DNA of 64,000 nucleotides from Stakelama portus (GCF_003171655.1 NZ_QFZL01000001.1:868001-932000), one strand, 5' to 3'. Positions 46,555 to 57,300 are shown, counted from the stretch's first letter. Program-made: numbers and translations. Notes: a model not told the origin generated them from the letters alone.

Positions 46555-47291
46555 GCCATCCTCCGCCGGGCAACGATGTCGCCATAGCTGCCGCTGGTGC
46601 AGATATCGGCGAGCGGTTCGCGCACCACTTCCTTGGCGGTCACATGCACGGCATTGTCGCCGTCCACCATGATCGCGACATGGTCGTCGAAGAAAATCAG
46701 GTCGCTGCGCTCAAGCGCTGCATCTTCGGCGAGCGCACTGCCCAGCTGCGAACGTTGCAGATCACAGAAGCGTGGACATTGCCTGCCCGCGCCGGCCAGC
46801 GCGTAGAAGACCAGGCCGGTGCAATTGAATCCGGCAGGCGAACGCCCGCCGGGCTTTGCCGGGGCCCCGATCTGGGCTTCGGCAATCGCAACGAAATCCG
46901 AACCCTTATCCGAACCCTTATCGGTGGTGCTGTCGGTGGCGCCCGAAACGTCCGGTGCCGTTTCGCTCAGCGCAGCTGCGGCAACATAGCCGACCGATCC
47001 GTCCGCGACGCAGATTCCCCAGCCATATTCGCTGGACAGCTCGAGCAATTCGAAACGCTCGCCCGGCAGGATTTCGGAAAGAACCGGAGAATCCTTGGCG
47101 CGCGCGGCCCGAACCGGCGAAGCGGTTACGGCATAAAGCGGCTCGGCACGCGAATAATGCGGCGCGAAAATCCGTCCCGCGAGACGCACATCGGCAAGGT
47201 CGCGGCGGACGGCGTCGATTCGCGGGTCAGCGCGCCAGGAACGGCCCTGGAGTTCGAAACGGCTACGCGGTGCCTCTGCCGGTGACGGCAT
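46551..47291 (-). CDS. NlpC/P60-family peptidase with SH3-like domain
   Basis: A 246-aa protein from ATG 47291. The N-terminal half has an SH3-like segment (SPVLSEILPGERFELLELSS, then YGWGICVADGSVGYV) that usually binds peptidoglycan. The C-terminal half is NlpC/P60: catalytic Cys in GFNCTGLVFYALAGAG (family usually DCSGL) and a His in FFDDHVAIMVDGD. No signal peptide is evident. It overlaps the MarR-type gene by 29 bp and argC by 4 bp. The TTG at 47333 is a less likely start. Confidence 0.85.
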   Translation of the reverse strand: MPSPAEAPRSRFELQGRSWRADPRIDAVRRDLADVRLAGRIFAPHYSRAEPLYAVTASPVRAARAKDSPVLSEILPGERFELLELSSEYGWGICVADGSVGYVAAAALSETAPDVSGATDSTTDKGSDKGSDFVAIAEAQIGAPAKPGGRSPAGFNCTGLVFYALAGAGRQCPRFCDLQRSQLGSALAEDAALERSDLIFFDDHVAIMVDGDNAVHVTAKEVVREPLADICTSGSYGDIVARRRMA

Positions 47292-47625
47292 CGTCGAATG
47301 CGTCGCCAGCGAGGAAATGCCCGAATTCTGCAAGAAAATCTGCCCCTTCAGCGGTGCGTGCGACGAATATGTTGCGTTTGTCGGTATCGTCGCGCTGACG
47401 ACGGAGATAGCCGAGCGCGCCCAATCTGTTCAAGGCGCGCGTAACGACCGGCTTCGAGACATTCAAGGCTCGTGCAAGGCCGCGCACGGTATGCGGCCCC
47501 TGTTCGAGGTACACCAGAAGCAGCAGCGCCATCTGGCGATTGGTAAGATCCGGCTCGCCGGACCGGACATAGCCGACCAGCGTGTTCTTCCAGGACGACA
47601 GCGATTGCTCGGACAAGGCGTTCAC
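47263..47625 (-). CDS. MarR-family transcriptional regulator
   Basis: A winged-helix protein of about 120 aa: PDLTNRQMALLLLVYLEQGP, TVRGLARALNVSKPVVTRAL (recognition helix) and LGYLRRQRDDTDKRNIFVAR (wing). No ATG precedes the conserved part; GTG 47625 (VNALSEQSL) is the likeliest start, with GTG codons further upstream possible. It overlaps the NlpC/P60 gene, so it may be its co-transcribed regulator. Confidence 0.82.
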   Translation of the reverse strand: MNALSEQSLSSWKNTLVGYVRSGEPDLTNRQMALLLLVYLEQGPHTVRGLARALNVSKPVVTRALNRLGALGYLRRQRDDTDKRNIFVARTAEGADFLAEFGHFLAGDAFDDAVTGRGTA

Positions 47626-47807
47626 GGCATATACTCTTATGGTTACCCGGCCCGATACTGTTGGGCCATTCGAGCGTATAACGCGTTCCGGCGGCCTGGG
47701 TTTCAGTGCGCGAGCGAAATGTTCGGGAAACGGGCCGCAACGGTGGTTGATCGTGCGGCGACCCTCGCCTATGTCGCGCCTTTCCACGCAAAGGTCCGCT
47801 TGCTGTC

Positions 47808-48176
47808 ATGTTCACTTTCCTGCTCGTCGTTCAGGCCATTATCGCCGCATTGCTGGTGACGGTCATCCTCATGCAGCGTTCGGAAGGCGGCGGTCTTACT
47901 TCGGGCGGCAGCCCGGGCGGCCTGATGTCGGCGCGTGGCGCGGCGGATTTCCTCACCCGTTCGACCGCAGTGCTCGCGACTCTGTTCATCGCGATGAGCA
48001 TTTTGCTGGCGGTGCTCGCGGCGACGCGCGGCAGCTCGACGATCGACACCAGCCTCGCGCGCCAGCCGGCGCCGGCGCAGGTTGCACCGGCCGAGGGCGA
48101 TGCGGCGGCTCCGCTTGCGGAGGGTGCGGCGCCTGCCAATGGCAGCGACGACGCCGATATTCCAATCGCGCAATAA
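47808..48176 (+). CDS. secG: Preprotein translocase subunit SecG
   Basis: A 122-aa inner-membrane protein with two membrane segments (LLVVQAIIAALLVTVILMQ; AVLATLFIAMSILLAVLAA) joined by the conserved RSEGGGLTSGGSPGGLMSAR loop, and an Ala/Pro-rich tail. SecG assists SecYEG translocation. Confidence 0.95.
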   Translation: MFTFLLVVQAIIAALLVTVILMQRSEGGGLTSGGSPGGLMSARGAADFLTRSTAVLATLFIAMSILLAVLAATRGSSTIDTSLARQPAPAQVAPAEGDAAAPLAEGAAPANGSDDADIPIAQ

Positions 48177-48258
48177 CGCGAACCGCACAGTTTTTTTGGC
48201 GGCGCCCTGATTCGGGCGCTTGCCGTTCCTATGTTTTCGGGGCTAGGCCGTTTCTCCC

Positions 48259-49890
48259 ATGGCGCGGTATATTTTCATCACCGGCGGCGTGGTCTCCTCG
48301 CTCGGTAAAGGTCTTATGGCGGCAAGCCTTGCCGCCTTGTTGCAGGCACGCGGATATCGGGTGCGGATTCGCAAGTTCGATCCGTATCTGAACGTCGATC
48401 CGGGGACCATGTCGCCCTATCAGCATGGCGAAGTCTATGTCACCGATGACGGGGCAGAGACCGACCTCGATCTGGGCCATTACGAACGCTTTACCGGCGT
48501 TGCGTCGCGCCAATCGGACAACATCACTTCGGGCCGGATCTACAAGACGATCATCGAGCGCGAGCGGCGCGGCGACTATCTGGGCGCCACCGTCCAGGTG
48601 ATCCCGCACGTCACCGATGCGATCAAGGCATTCGCGACGGCCGATACCGAGGATCTGGATTTCGTGCTGTGCGAAATCGGCGGCACGGTGGGCGATATCG
48701 AGTCGCTGCCCTTTATCGAGGCGATCCGCCAGCTGAAGAACGAGCTGGGCCGCGGCCAGACGATCAGCGTGCACGTAACCCTGGTGCCCTATATCGCCGC
48801 CGCGGGCGAGCTGAAGACCAAGCCGACACAGCATAGCGTGCGCGAACTCGCCTCGCTCGGCGTCCAGCCCGACGTGCTTGTCTGCCGCTGCGAACAGCCT
48901 TTGCCGGAGAGCGAGCGCGCCAAGATCGCGCTGTTCTGCAACGTCCGCAAGGAAGCGGTGATTCCCGCGCTCGATGCGTCGAGCATCTATGCGGTGCCGT
49001 TGCAATATCATGGCGAGGGGCTCGACAGCGAAGTGCTCAACGCCTTCGGCATGCCCGCGCAGGACAGCCCGCCGCTCGACCGCTGGACCGAAATCGTCGA
49101 ACGCCTCCAAAATCCGGAAGGCGAAGTGACGATCGGCGTCGTCGGCAAATATGTCGGCCTTCCCGATGCCTATAAATCGCTGCACGAAGCGCTGGTGCAT
49201 GGCGGCATCGCCAACCGCGTGAAGGTGCACGTCCGCTGGCTCGACGCCGAATTGTTCGAAAAGGACGAAGCGGAAATCGCCGCGCAGCTCGAACCGATGC
49301 ACGGCATCCTGGTCCCCGGCGGCTTCGGCGAGCGCGGCAGCGAGGGCAAGATCAAGAGCGTCAGCTTTGCGCGCGAACGCGGCGTGCCGTTCTTCGGAAT
49401 TTGCCTCGGCATGCAGATGGCGTGCGTCGAAGCGGCGCGCGGGCAGGGGCTCGATCACGCCTCCACCACCGAATTCGGCCCGACCGACGAACCGATCGTC
49501 GGCCTGATCACCGAATGGATGACCAAGGACGGACTTCAGAAGCGCGAGGAAGGCGGCGATCTGGGCGGCACGATGCGGCTTGGCGCCTATCCGGCGAAGC
49601 TGACCGGCAACAGCGTTGTCGGGTCGATCTATGGCAGCGACAATATCAGCGAGCGCCATCGCCACCGCTATGAAGTGAACACCGGCTATCGCGATACGCT
49701 GGAAAAGAACGGCCTCGTCTTTTCGGGCATGTCGCCCGACGGCGCGCTACCCGAAATCGTCGAACGGCCCGACCATCCCTGGTTTATCGGCGTACAGTTC
49801 CACCCGGAGCTGAAGTCCAAGCCATTCGACCCGCACCCGTTGTTCGCAAGCTTCATCGAAGCAGCGGTCAAGCAGAGCCGGCTCGTCTGA
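48259..49890 (+). CDS. pyrG: CTP synthase
   Basis: A 543-aa enzyme that aminates UTP to CTP. The N-terminal synthetase domain has [20 protein letters not shown] and the C-terminal glutaminase has the Cys in [18 protein letters not shown] and [11 protein letters not shown]. It follows secG as in many alphaproteobacteria. Confidence 0.98.
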   Translation: MARYIFITGGVVSSLGKGLMAASLAALLQARGYRVRIRKFDPYLNVDPGTMSPYQHGEVYVTDDGAETDLDLGHYERFTGVASRQSDNITSGRIYKTIIERERRGDYLGATVQVIPHVTDAIKAFATADTEDLDFVLCEIGGTVGDIESLPFIEAIRQLKNELGRGQTISVHVTLVPYIAAAGELKTKPTQHSVRELASLGVQPDVLVCRCEQPLPESERAKIALFCNVRKEAVIPALDASSIYAVPLQYHGEGLDSEVLNAFGMPAQDSPPLDRWTEIVERLQNPEGEVTIGVVGKYVGLPDAYKSLHEALVHGGIANRVKVHVRWLDAELFEKDEAEIAAQLEPMHGILVPGGFGERGSEGKIKSVSFARERGVPFFGICLGMQMACVEAARGQGLDHASTTEFGPTDEPIVGLITEWMTKDGLQKREEGGDLGGTMRLGAYPAKLTGNSVVGSIYGSDNISERHRHRYEVNTGYRDTLEKNGLVFSGMSPDGALPEIVERPDHPWFIGVQFHPELKSKPFDPHPLFASFIEAAVKQSRLV

Positions 49891-49910
49891 TCGCCTGACC
49901 ACAAGCAAAA

Positions 49911-49935
49911 GGCGCCCGGACAATGTCCGGGCGCC
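49911..49935 (-). terminator. Terminator between pyrG and the hsp20 gene
   Basis: A perfect 10-bp stem GGCGCCCGGA / TCCGGGCGCC with loop CAATG. On the minus strand it is followed by TTTTGCTTG, so it ends the hsp20 transcript; it may also work for pyrG. Confidence 0.8.
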
Positions 49936-49987
49936 CCTGCTGCGACGCCCAAAGGGAGAAAGACGTCGCAAGCCGTGGTGAGCGATT

Positions 49988-50464
49988 TTATGCCGCGTTT
50001 GCAGCCTTGTGCTCGATCGAAGGCTGCGCTTCGCCAGTCGTCACGGCAATCTTTTTCGGTTTCATAGTTTCAGGCACTTCGCGAACCAGGTCAATGGTGA
50101 GAAGGCCATCGGCCAGATTGGCGCTTTCAACCCGTACGAAATCGGCCAGTTCGAAACGGCGTTCGAAGCTGCGATTGGCGATGCCGAGATGCAGGAACGC
50201 GCTTTCGTTCGCGGCCCTGGATTCCGATTCCTGCTTCTTGCCCGAAACCGTCAGCAGATTCTGCTGCGCGGTGATGTCGATCTCGTCGCTCTTGAAGCCG
50301 GCGACCGCAAGCGTGATGCGATAGCGGTCCTCGGCAAGGCGCTCGAGATTGAACGGCGGATAATTTTCGCTGCTCGCCTGGCGCGCACTGGCTTCGAGCA
50401 TGTCGAAGAGGCGATCGAAGCCGATGGTCGAGCGGCGGAAGGGAGTAAAGTCGAACTGACGCAT
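49988..50464 (-). CDS. Hsp20-family small heat-shock protein (IbpA-like)
   Basis: A 158-aa alpha-crystallin-domain chaperone: MRQFDFTPFRRSTIGFDRLF (IbpA-type start), ENYPPFNLERLAEDRYRITL, AGFKSDEIDIT and FERRFELADFVRVESANLAD then GLLTIDL. It binds unfolding proteins in heat stress. Preceded by a sigma-32 type promoter and a ROSE leader. Confidence 0.95.
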   Translation of the reverse strand: MRQFDFTPFRRSTIGFDRLFDMLEASARQASSENYPPFNLERLAEDRYRITLAVAGFKSDEIDITAQQNLLTVSGKKQESESRAANESAFLHLGIANRSFERRFELADFVRVESANLADGLLTIDLVREVPETMKPKKIAVTTGEAQPSIEHKAANAA

Positions 50465-50555
50465 GTTTCAAATCCTCCAATGAGCAAAATGGTACGTCCA
50501 TTCGGCACCCAGACATTGCGATGCCGATATCTGCATGGCCCCGCAGGCACCATGC
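50465..50555 (-). promoter_or_regulatory. ROSE-type RNA thermometer in the hsp20 leader
   Basis: On the minus strand the leader ends TTGCTCATTGGAGGATTTG before ATG. UUGCUC (50487-50482) can pair with GAGGAU covering the ribosome-binding site, including the G-G pair that marks ROSE elements; upstream GC-rich hairpins complete the leader. Heating should melt it and expose GGAGGA (50478-50473). Confidence 0.82.
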
Positions 50556-50562
50556 GACCGTG

Positions 50563-50591
50563 AAATTGGAATGCGCCGGCGCGGTTTCAAG
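50563..50591 (-). promoter_or_regulatory. Probable sigma-32 (RpoH) promoter of hsp20
   Basis: CTTGAAA (50591-50585) as -35, 13-nt spacer, then TTCCAATTT (50571-50563) in the -10 position. CTTGAAA is an exact match to the alphaproteobacterial heat-shock -35; the -10 is weaker. Confidence 0.65.
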
Positions 50592-51020
50592 AGGCCGAAT
50601 CGGACGACGCCCGGGCAAGGTTCGGCAACAGGCGGGATGAAGGTGCGCCGGGCGTGCGCCAGACGGTAAAAATGCGGGGCCGCACAATGTCGCTCCGCGG
50701 TTTCCGGAAACGCGAAACGCCCGGACCGTTTCCAGCCCGGGCGCCTGCGTGACGAATGCTCGTCAGCCCCCTTTGTCGGCTTCGCCCACACGCCCGTCCT
50801 GAGACAAGCGGGGCGGTAAGCCTCCCCGAACCACGGCCTTTTTGCCTGCGCTTCGATGAGCGTTTGCTACGTGCCCGGACCGCGTTTGTCACCGGCTATG
50901 CGCATAAGTGGCGCAGATTGGAGTCACCCTGTGGCGCGTGCGCAACAGCTTTGCCATTTGCCAGCAGGGCCGAACCTGCCCTAGAGCAACGGCCTTTCCA
51001 GAGGTCCAGGGTCCCACTGC
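50592..51020. other. Non-coding stretch between hsp20 and lolC
   Basis: No gene is supported. Several hairpins are visible, for example GCCCGG/CCGGGC around 50720-50745 and TGACGA-ATGC-TCGTCA near 50752-50766. It probably holds the lolC promoter; a structured RNA is possible but no known family was recognised. Confidence 0.4.
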
Positions 51021-52271
51021 ATGCTGTTATCGCGGTACGAGCGAATGATCGCCCGACGCTATCTTCTGCCCGGGCGGGGCGAGGCGTTCATTGCCATCGT
51101 CGCGGGAATCAGCCTGGGCGCGGTGATGCTGGGCGTCGCCGCGCTGATCGTCGTCATGAGCGTGATGAACGGCTTTCGCGCAGAGCTGTTCGACAAGATC
51201 ACCGGCCTGAACGGCCATGCGGTGATTCAGGGCTATGGCGGGCAGTTGCGCGACTGGCGGGCGATCGTCGAGGAAGCGCGCCAGACGCCGGGCGTCACCA
51301 GTGCGACGCCGCTGATCGAACAGCCGCTGTTCGCGACATTCAACGGTCGCGCCGAAGCGGTGCTGGTGCGCGGCATGGAAGTGCGCGACATCCGCGACAA
51401 TCCCGTGCTCGACGGCAAGGAAGTTCTGGGCTCGCTCGATCAGCTGACGCCGGGTTGCGAATGCGTGGGTATCGGATCGCGCCTTGCCGATCAGTTGGGG
51501 GCATCGATCGGATCGAGCATTTCGATCATGAACCCGCTGGGGTCGAGCACGCCGTTCGGAACCGTGCCGCGCATCGTGAAATATCGCGTCGCGACGATCT
51601 TCGAAGTCGGCATCTATGATTATGACAAGGCATTCGTGCTGATGCCGATGTCGCAGGCGCAGACACTGTTGCTGCTCGGCGATGCGGTCGGGATGGTCGA
51701 AATCGACACCAATGATCCCGATCGCGTCGATCAGATACTCGCGCCGCTGGAAAAGAAGATCGGCGACAAGGGGCAGCTGGTCGACTGGCGGATGATGAAT
51801 TCGGAACTGTTCGAGGCGCTGGCGGTCGATCGGGTGGTGACTGCGACCGTGCTGTCGCTCATCATCCTGGTGGCCGCGTTCAACATCCTGTCGTCGCTGA
51901 TCATGCTGGTGCGCGCAAAGACGCGCGACATCGCGATCCTGCGCACCATGGGAGCGACTCGGGGCAGCATGTTGCGGATCTTCATCACGGTGGGGACGAC
52001 GATCGGCACGATGGGGATCGGCGCGGGACTTGTCCTGGCGGCGATCTTCATCACCTTCCGCCAGCAGGTCGTATCGTTCATCGGCCTCGTCACCGGACAG
52101 AATATCTGGGACCCGCAGATGCGCTTCCTGAGCGAATTGCCGGCAAAGACCGACCCATGGGAAGTGTTCGGCGTCGTGGTGACGGCGTTCATCCTGACCT
52201 TCCTCGCAACCCTGATCCCTGCGTTCCGCGCGGCGGGAACGGATCCTGTCCAGGTGCTCCGCTATGAGTGA
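51021..52271 (+). CDS. lolC: Lipoprotein-releasing ABC transporter permease LolC/E
   Basis: A 416-aa inner-membrane protein with an N-terminal membrane segment ([20 protein letters not shown]), a large periplasmic domain and three C-terminal segments ([19 protein letters not shown] etc.) with the FtsX/LolC motif [20 protein letters not shown]. With LolD it extracts lipoproteins for sorting to the outer membrane. A single merged LolC/E (LolF-type) is usual in alphaproteobacteria. Its end overlaps lolD by 8 bp. Confidence 0.94.
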   Translation: MLLSRYERMIARRYLLPGRGEAFIAIVAGISLGAVMLGVAALIVVMSVMNGFRAELFDKITGLNGHAVIQGYGGQLRDWRAIVEEARQTPGVTSATPLIEQPLFATFNGRAEAVLVRGMEVRDIRDNPVLDGKEVLGSLDQLTPGCECVGIGSRLADQLGASIGSSISIMNPLGSSTPFGTVPRIVKYRVATIFEVGIYDYDKAFVLMPMSQAQTLLLLGDAVGMVEIDTNDPDRVDQILAPLEKKIGDKGQLVDWRMMNSELFEALAVDRVVTATVLSLIILVAAFNILSSLIMLVRAKTRDIAILRTMGATRGSMLRIFITVGTTIGTMGIGAGLVLAAIFITFRQQVVSFIGLVTGQNIWDPQMRFLSELPAKTDPWEVFGVVVTAFILTFLATLIPAFRAAGTDPVQVLRYE

Positions 52272-52938
52272 TGCCGTTGTCGAAATCCGCGGAATGCGGC
52301 GCAGTTTCACGCAGGGCGGCATCACGATCGAAGTGCTGCGCGGAATCGACCTGACCATCGGCAAGGGCGAAATCGTCGCGCTGCTCGGCCCATCGGGATC
52401 GGGCAAGTCGACGATGCTGCAGGCGGTCGGGTTGCTCGAAGGCGGCTTTGAAGGATCGCTCAAGATCTGCGGGCGCGAAGCATCGCAACTCGATTCGCGC
52501 GGCCGGACCGAACTGCGCCGCGAGACGCTGGGTTTCGTGTACCAGTTCCACCATTTGCTGCCCGATTTCACGGCGCAGGAGAATGTCGTCCTGCCCCAGC
52601 TGATTCACGGCGCAACGCGTGCGGAGGCCGATGCGCGTGCGGAAAAGCTGCTCGGTGCGCTGGGGCTCGCTCAGCGGCTGACGCACCGCCCGAGCCAGTT
52701 GTCGGGCGGCGAGCAGCAGCGCGTGGCGGTGGGCCGCGCGCTGGCGACGCGGCCGGCGCTGGTGCTGGCGGACGAGCCGACCGGCAATCTGGACGAAGCG
52801 ACCGCCGATGTCGTGCTGATCGAATTTCTGCGGCTGGTACGTGAGGAAGGGTCTGCGGCGCTGGTCGCGACTCACAATGAACGGCTGGCGGCGAAGATGG
52901 ACCGGATCGTGCGGCTGCACGAAGGATATCTGGGATAG
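52264..52938 (+). CDS. lolD: Lipoprotein-releasing ABC transporter ATPase LolD
   Basis: A 224-aa ABC ATPase: Walker [10 protein letters not shown], signature [20 protein letters not shown], Walker [15 protein letters not shown]-loop VATHNERLA. Coupled to lolC by the 8-bp overlap. Confidence 0.95.
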   Translation: MSDAVVEIRGMRRSFTQGGITIEVLRGIDLTIGKGEIVALLGPSGSGKSTMLQAVGLLEGGFEGSLKICGREASQLDSRGRTELRRETLGFVYQFHHLLPDFTAQENVVLPQLIHGATRAEADARAEKLLGALGLAQRLTHRPSQLSGGEQQRVAVGRALATRPALVLADEPTGNLDEATADVVLIEFLRLVREEGSAALVATHNERLAAKMDRIVRLHEGYLG

Positions 52939-52941
52939 CGA

Positions 52942-53027
52942 CCCCGCGTGCGGGGATAGGGGATATGGTGGTGAGGCACGTTCGGCCTCACCACCGCCCC
53001 CGGTGCGCTCGCGGAGGAAGCGAGCGC
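52942..53027. terminator. Hairpins between convergent genes
   Basis: CCCCGC-GT-...GCGGGG type hairpin at 52942-52955 and a perfect 8-bp stem GCGCTCGC / GCGAGCGC (53005-53012 / 53020-53027). Neither has a T-run; they probably stop or stabilise the convergent transcripts. Confidence 0.5.
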
Positions 53028-53037
53028 CCGCAAAGTT

Positions 53038-53469
53038 TCAATGTCCGTTGCCCGCCTGGGGCAGCAGGATCACATATTGCCCGTTCGCTTCCATTGCTTC
53101 GGTGTCTGCGGCGGCTTCGCCATTGCGCAGGAGCCGGCCCAGTTGGGTCAATGTCCCGAACATGTTGATCGCCCCTTGCAGCGGCCGCCCGCGACGATCG
53201 CGGCGTGGCTTTGGCGCTGCATTGCGCGGTTCGCGGCGTGGGGGCACCGGGGCGTTGCGCTGCATCCGCGCGGCCACCGATGCGGCATCCGCGGTACGCC
53301 CGAATTCGCGCCAGACGACGCGGAAGCCTCGCGGAACCTCGGTCCATTCGCCTTCGGGCGCGCGGATCAGGTCGCAACCGCATTGGTGACAGCTGGAAAA
53401 ATCCAGCCCCTGATTATGATGGTGCACCGAATCGGCCATATGGCCCATCAATTTGCAAAGCCCAGTCAT
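53038..53469 (-). CDS. Protein of unknown function linked to MraZ-like gene
   Basis: A 143-aa protein starting MTGLCKLMGHMADSVHHHNQ. It has CHQCGC near residues 33-38, probably metal binding, then WTEVPRGFRVVWREFGRTAD, a basic Pro/Arg stretch and a C-terminus GTLTQLGRLLRNGEAAADTE. ATG 53469 has GGAGG at 8 nt and lies 1 bp after the stop of the MraZ-like gene, so the two are translationally coupled. Family not recognised. Confidence 0.7.
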   Translation of the reverse strand: MTGLCKLMGHMADSVHHHNQGLDFSSCHQCGCDLIRAPEGEWTEVPRGFRVVWREFGRTADAASVAARMQRNAPVPPRREPRNAAPKPRRDRRGRPLQGAINMFGTLTQLGRLLRNGEAAADTEAMEANGQYVILLPQAGNGH

Positions 53470-53470
53470 C

Positions 53471-53962
53471 TCAATGACCTCCATTTGCGTGGTCCGCGCC
53501 GGCTGCCTGAACCTGCCAGGCAGTGATTTCGCGGAGATTTTCGTCTTCGCTCTCAAGAGCGAGATCGGGATTCCAGATTTCGAAATTTTCGCCGGCGCCG
53601 ACAAACAGCGCGCGGTTGCCGATGCGGCCGAGATGGCGCATCGCAGCGGGAATATTCGCCGTGCCGCAGCCCTGACGCAGCGGTTCGACGACACCGAAGG
53701 CGCGACGCACGCGGCGATGATGTCCGCGCGGATCGCGGCCCGCGCGTTCATCGGCAATCCGCCGCCGCTCGGTCTGACGCCGCAGCGTGCGCAGATGATC
53801 GCGACGATAGCTGACAAGGCAGGGATCGGCCTCGTGCCGGGCCACCATCAGCTGGTTTCCGTCGGGTGCTTCGTTGAGCGCGTCGGCGACGAAACCGGGC
53901 AGGGTGACATTGCCCTCGCCATCCACTTCGCAAAGTGCGCTGCCGTGAAACAGGGTTACCAT
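53471..53962 (-). CDS. MraZ-like (SpoVT-AbrB tandem) protein
   Basis: A 163-aa protein from ATG 53962 (GAGGG upstream). Two AbrB/MraZ-type repeats are visible: FHGSALCEVDGEGNVTLPGF and, after a basic linker, ANIPAAMRHLGRIGNRALFV then GAGENFEIWNP, the second close to the MraZ consensus ending FEIW. MraZ normally sits at the head of the division/cell-wall cluster and represses it; here no rsmH, ftsL or ftsI follows. It may be a paralogue or a relocated copy. Confidence 0.7.
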   Translation of the reverse strand: MVTLFHGSALCEVDGEGNVTLPGFVADALNEAPDGNQLMVARHEADPCLVSYRRDHLRTLRRQTERRRIADERAGRDPRGHHRRVRRAFGVVEPLRQGCGTANIPAAMRHLGRIGNRALFVGAGENFEIWNPDLALESEDENLREITAWQVQAAGADHANGGH

Positions 53963-54300
53963 TTTTGCCCTCATGAAACCGTTACTGAGTTCACTGGAAG
54001 TTCAGAGCTATTTCCCTAAACCTCTGTCTTGCGGGGCATTTTTCGAACTGCCCCATATTTGCCATAATAAAGCCTGATTCTGATCCTGCGATGAACCGTT
54101 CATTTTGGTCGATGAAATGTTAACGATGTTCTCGCCCGAAATTGGGTTAATTGCCACTCCGGTGGAATCCTGTTCCGTGTTCGCACGCTAGGGGTTTTAC
54201 CCCGTGGTCAGAGCGCCGCGCGCGTTCTAGCCGACGAGAAAGCTGTGGATTTCCGCAAGCATCGCTTGGCAAGGCGGGGTCCGCCATCCTAGGTTCGGGT
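53963..54300. other. Divergent intergenic region between MraZ-like gene and dnaE
   Basis: No gene is supported. A hairpin GGGGCA / TGCCCC (loop of about 10 nt, around 54037-54058) and AT-rich stretches near 54060-54080 are consistent with promoters. No array of TGGG boxes as in typical MraZ operators was found. Confidence 0.5.
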
Positions 54301-57300
54301 ATGGCGCATTCGGGTTTCGTACCGCTTCGGGTTTTCTCCTCCTACACGATGCTGGAAGGGGCCATCGACCCCAAGGCGATTGCCAAGCGCGCGCGCGAGC
54401 TGGGTTTCCCCGCCGTGGCGGTGGTCGATCGCAACGGCCTCTATGCCGCAATGTCCTTTTCCGACGCGTGCATGAAGGCGGGGGTGCAGCCGATCGTCGG
54501 CACATTGCTCGCGGTCGCGCGGCCCGATACGCCCGAAGGCAAGCCGCCGATCATCGACTGGCTGGCGCTCTATGCCCAGGATATGGCGGGATATGAAAAT
54601 CTGTGCGCGCTGGTGTCGATGGCGCATCTCGACAGGCCGATCGAACTGGACGCGCATGTCCCGTTCGAAGCACTCGACGGGCGGGCCGACGGACTGATCG
54701 CACTGACGGCGGGCGGGGAAGGGGCGCTGGCGCGCCTCTATGCCGATGGGCAGGATCTGGCTGCGGCGGCCTATGCCGACCGGCTGCAGGGCCTGTTCGG
54801 CGACCGGCTCTATATCGAATTGTCGCGGCGACTCGACGAAACCGAAGGCGCGGCGGAGCCGAAATTGCTCGATCTCGCCTATGCGCGCGACATTCCGATC
54901 GTTGCGACCAATCCCTGCTGTTTTGCCGAAGAGGATTTTCATCAGGCGCATGACGCGATGCTGTGCATCGCCAATTCAAGCTATGTCGCCAGCGACGATC
55001 GCCCGCGCAGCTCGCCCGACGCGTGGATGAAACCGGCCGGCGAAATGCGCGATACCTTTGCCGACCTGCCCGAAGCGATCGCCAACACGCTGATCGTCGC
55101 GCAGCGTTGTGCGGTGGCAGCGCCCAAGCGCAAGCCGATCCTGCCAAGCCTGGCCGGCGACCGCGAAGGCGAAGCGGCCAAGCTGCGCATCGATGCGCGG
55201 GCGGGCCTGATCGACCGGCTGCGCAAGATCGTGGCGTTGCAAGACGGGCTCGCCCGTGCCGAAGCGGGCGCCGGAGACGGGCTGGAGACCGCAACCGCAC
55301 CGGTGAGTGAGGAGGCGTTGCTCGCGCGCTTTCCCGAATATTTCAAACGGCTGGATTACGAGCTCGACATCATCGTCGACATGGGATTCCCCGGCTATTT
55401 TCTGATCGTTGCCGATTTCATCAAATGGGCGAAGGATCACGACATTCCGGTGGGGCCGGGACGTGGTTCGGGCGCGGGTTCGGCGGTTGCATGGGCGCTG
55501 ACCATCACCGACCTCGATCCGCTCGATCTCGGGCTGCTGTTCGAACGATTCCTCAATCCCGAACGTGTGTCGATGCCCGACTTCGACATCGACTTCTGCG
55601 AAACCCGGCGCGGCGAAGTGATTCGCTATGTCCAGCAGAAATATGGCCGCGACACCGTCGCGCAGATCATCACCTTCGGTACGATGAAGGCGCGCGCGGT
55701 GCTCAAGGATACGGGCCGCGTGCTTCAGATGAGCTATGGCCAGGTCGACCGGCTGGCCAAGCTGGTTCCCAACCATCCCACCGATCCCTGGACGCTCGAC
55801 CGCGCGCTCAACGGCGTCAGCGAACTCCACAGCGAATATCACAATGATCAGGACGTGCGCCTGCTCTGGGATCTCGCCGCCAAGCTGGAAGGATTGCCGC
55901 GACACAGTTCGACTCACGCTGCCGGCGTGGTGATCGGCGACCGCCCCTTGTCGCAACTGATCCCGCTATATCGCGATCCGCGATCCGACATGCCGGTGAC
56001 GCAGTTCGACATGAAATATGTCGAAGGCGCAGGGCTGGTGAAATTCGACTTTCTCGGCCTCAAAACGCTGTCGGTTCTGCAAAAGGCCGTGCAACTGCTT
56101 GCCCAGCGCGGTGTCGAAGTCGATCTGTCGGCGCTCAAATGGGACGATGAAGGCGTCTATGAACTGCTCCAGCGCGGCGACACGGTGGGCGTGTTCCAGC
56201 TGGAATCCGAAGGCATGCGCCGCACGCTTGCGGCGGTGCGTCCGTCCAATTTCGGCGACATCATCGCACTCGTCTCGCTCTATCGGCCGGGCCCGATGGA
56301 CAATATTCCGACCTTTGGCGCACGCAAGAACGGCCGCGAGCAAGTGGTCTATCCGCACGACCTGCTCGAACCGATCCTGAAAGAGACCTATGGGATCTTC
56401 GTCTATCAGGAACAGGTGATGCAGGCCGCGCAGATCCTGGCCGGATACAGCCTGGGCGGCGCGGATTTGCTGCGCCGCGCGATGGGCAAGAAGATCAAGG
56501 CGGAGATGGATACCCAGCGCGAAATCTTCGTCGCCGGGTGCGCCGAGCACAATCAGATCCCGGAGGCAAAGGCGAACGAGCTGTTCGACTTGATCGACAA
56601 GTTCGCGGGCTATGGTTTCAACAAATCGCACGCCGCCGCCTATGCGCTGCTCGCCTATCAGACCGCCTGGCTGAAAGCGCATCATCCGCAGGAATTCTTT
56701 GCCGCGTCGATGTGTTACGACATCGACCAGACCGATAAATTGTCGGTGTTCGTCGATGATATGAAGCGCGCCGACATTCTGTGCCTGGCGCCCGACATCA
56801 ACGCCAGCGAAGCCGAGTTTTCGGTCGAGCAGGGGGATGCGGGACTGGCGGTTCGCTATGCGCTCGCCGGGCTGAAGGGCGTGGGCGAACGCGCGATGGA
56901 ACAGCTTGTCGCCGAGCGCGAAGCCAATGGCCGGTTCCAGTCGCTCGACGAATTTGCGCATCGCGTCGATCCGCGCCTGATCAACAAAAGACAGCTGGAA
57001 ACGCTGGCGAGCGGCGGCGCATTCGATTCGATCGACCCGGACCGGGCGGGTGTTCACGCCGCCGCCGAAACCATATTGGCGGTGGCCCAGCGGACCCATG
57101 AAAACCGCACGAGCGGGCAGGGCGGGCTGTTCGGCGACAGCGAGCCCGCGGGCAATGCGATCCAGTTGCCGGGCAATGTCCATTGGTCGCTCGCCGAACG
57201 GATTCAGGCGGAGCGCGATGCCTTCGGCTTCTATTTCTCCGCGCACCCGCTCGATCGCTATGCGCATCTGGCCAGGGTGCATGGCGCCCGATCGCTCGCC

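Noticed and set aside
50680..50860. A possible 6S or SRP RNA
   Set aside because: A short CTCCGCGGTT match and hairpins are present, but the long closing stem and central bubble of 6S, and the SRP tetraloop motif, are not.
53963..54150. MraZ operator (repeated TGGG boxes)
   Set aside because: Only a single TGGGG occurs upstream of the MraZ-like gene, not the usual three or four spaced boxes.
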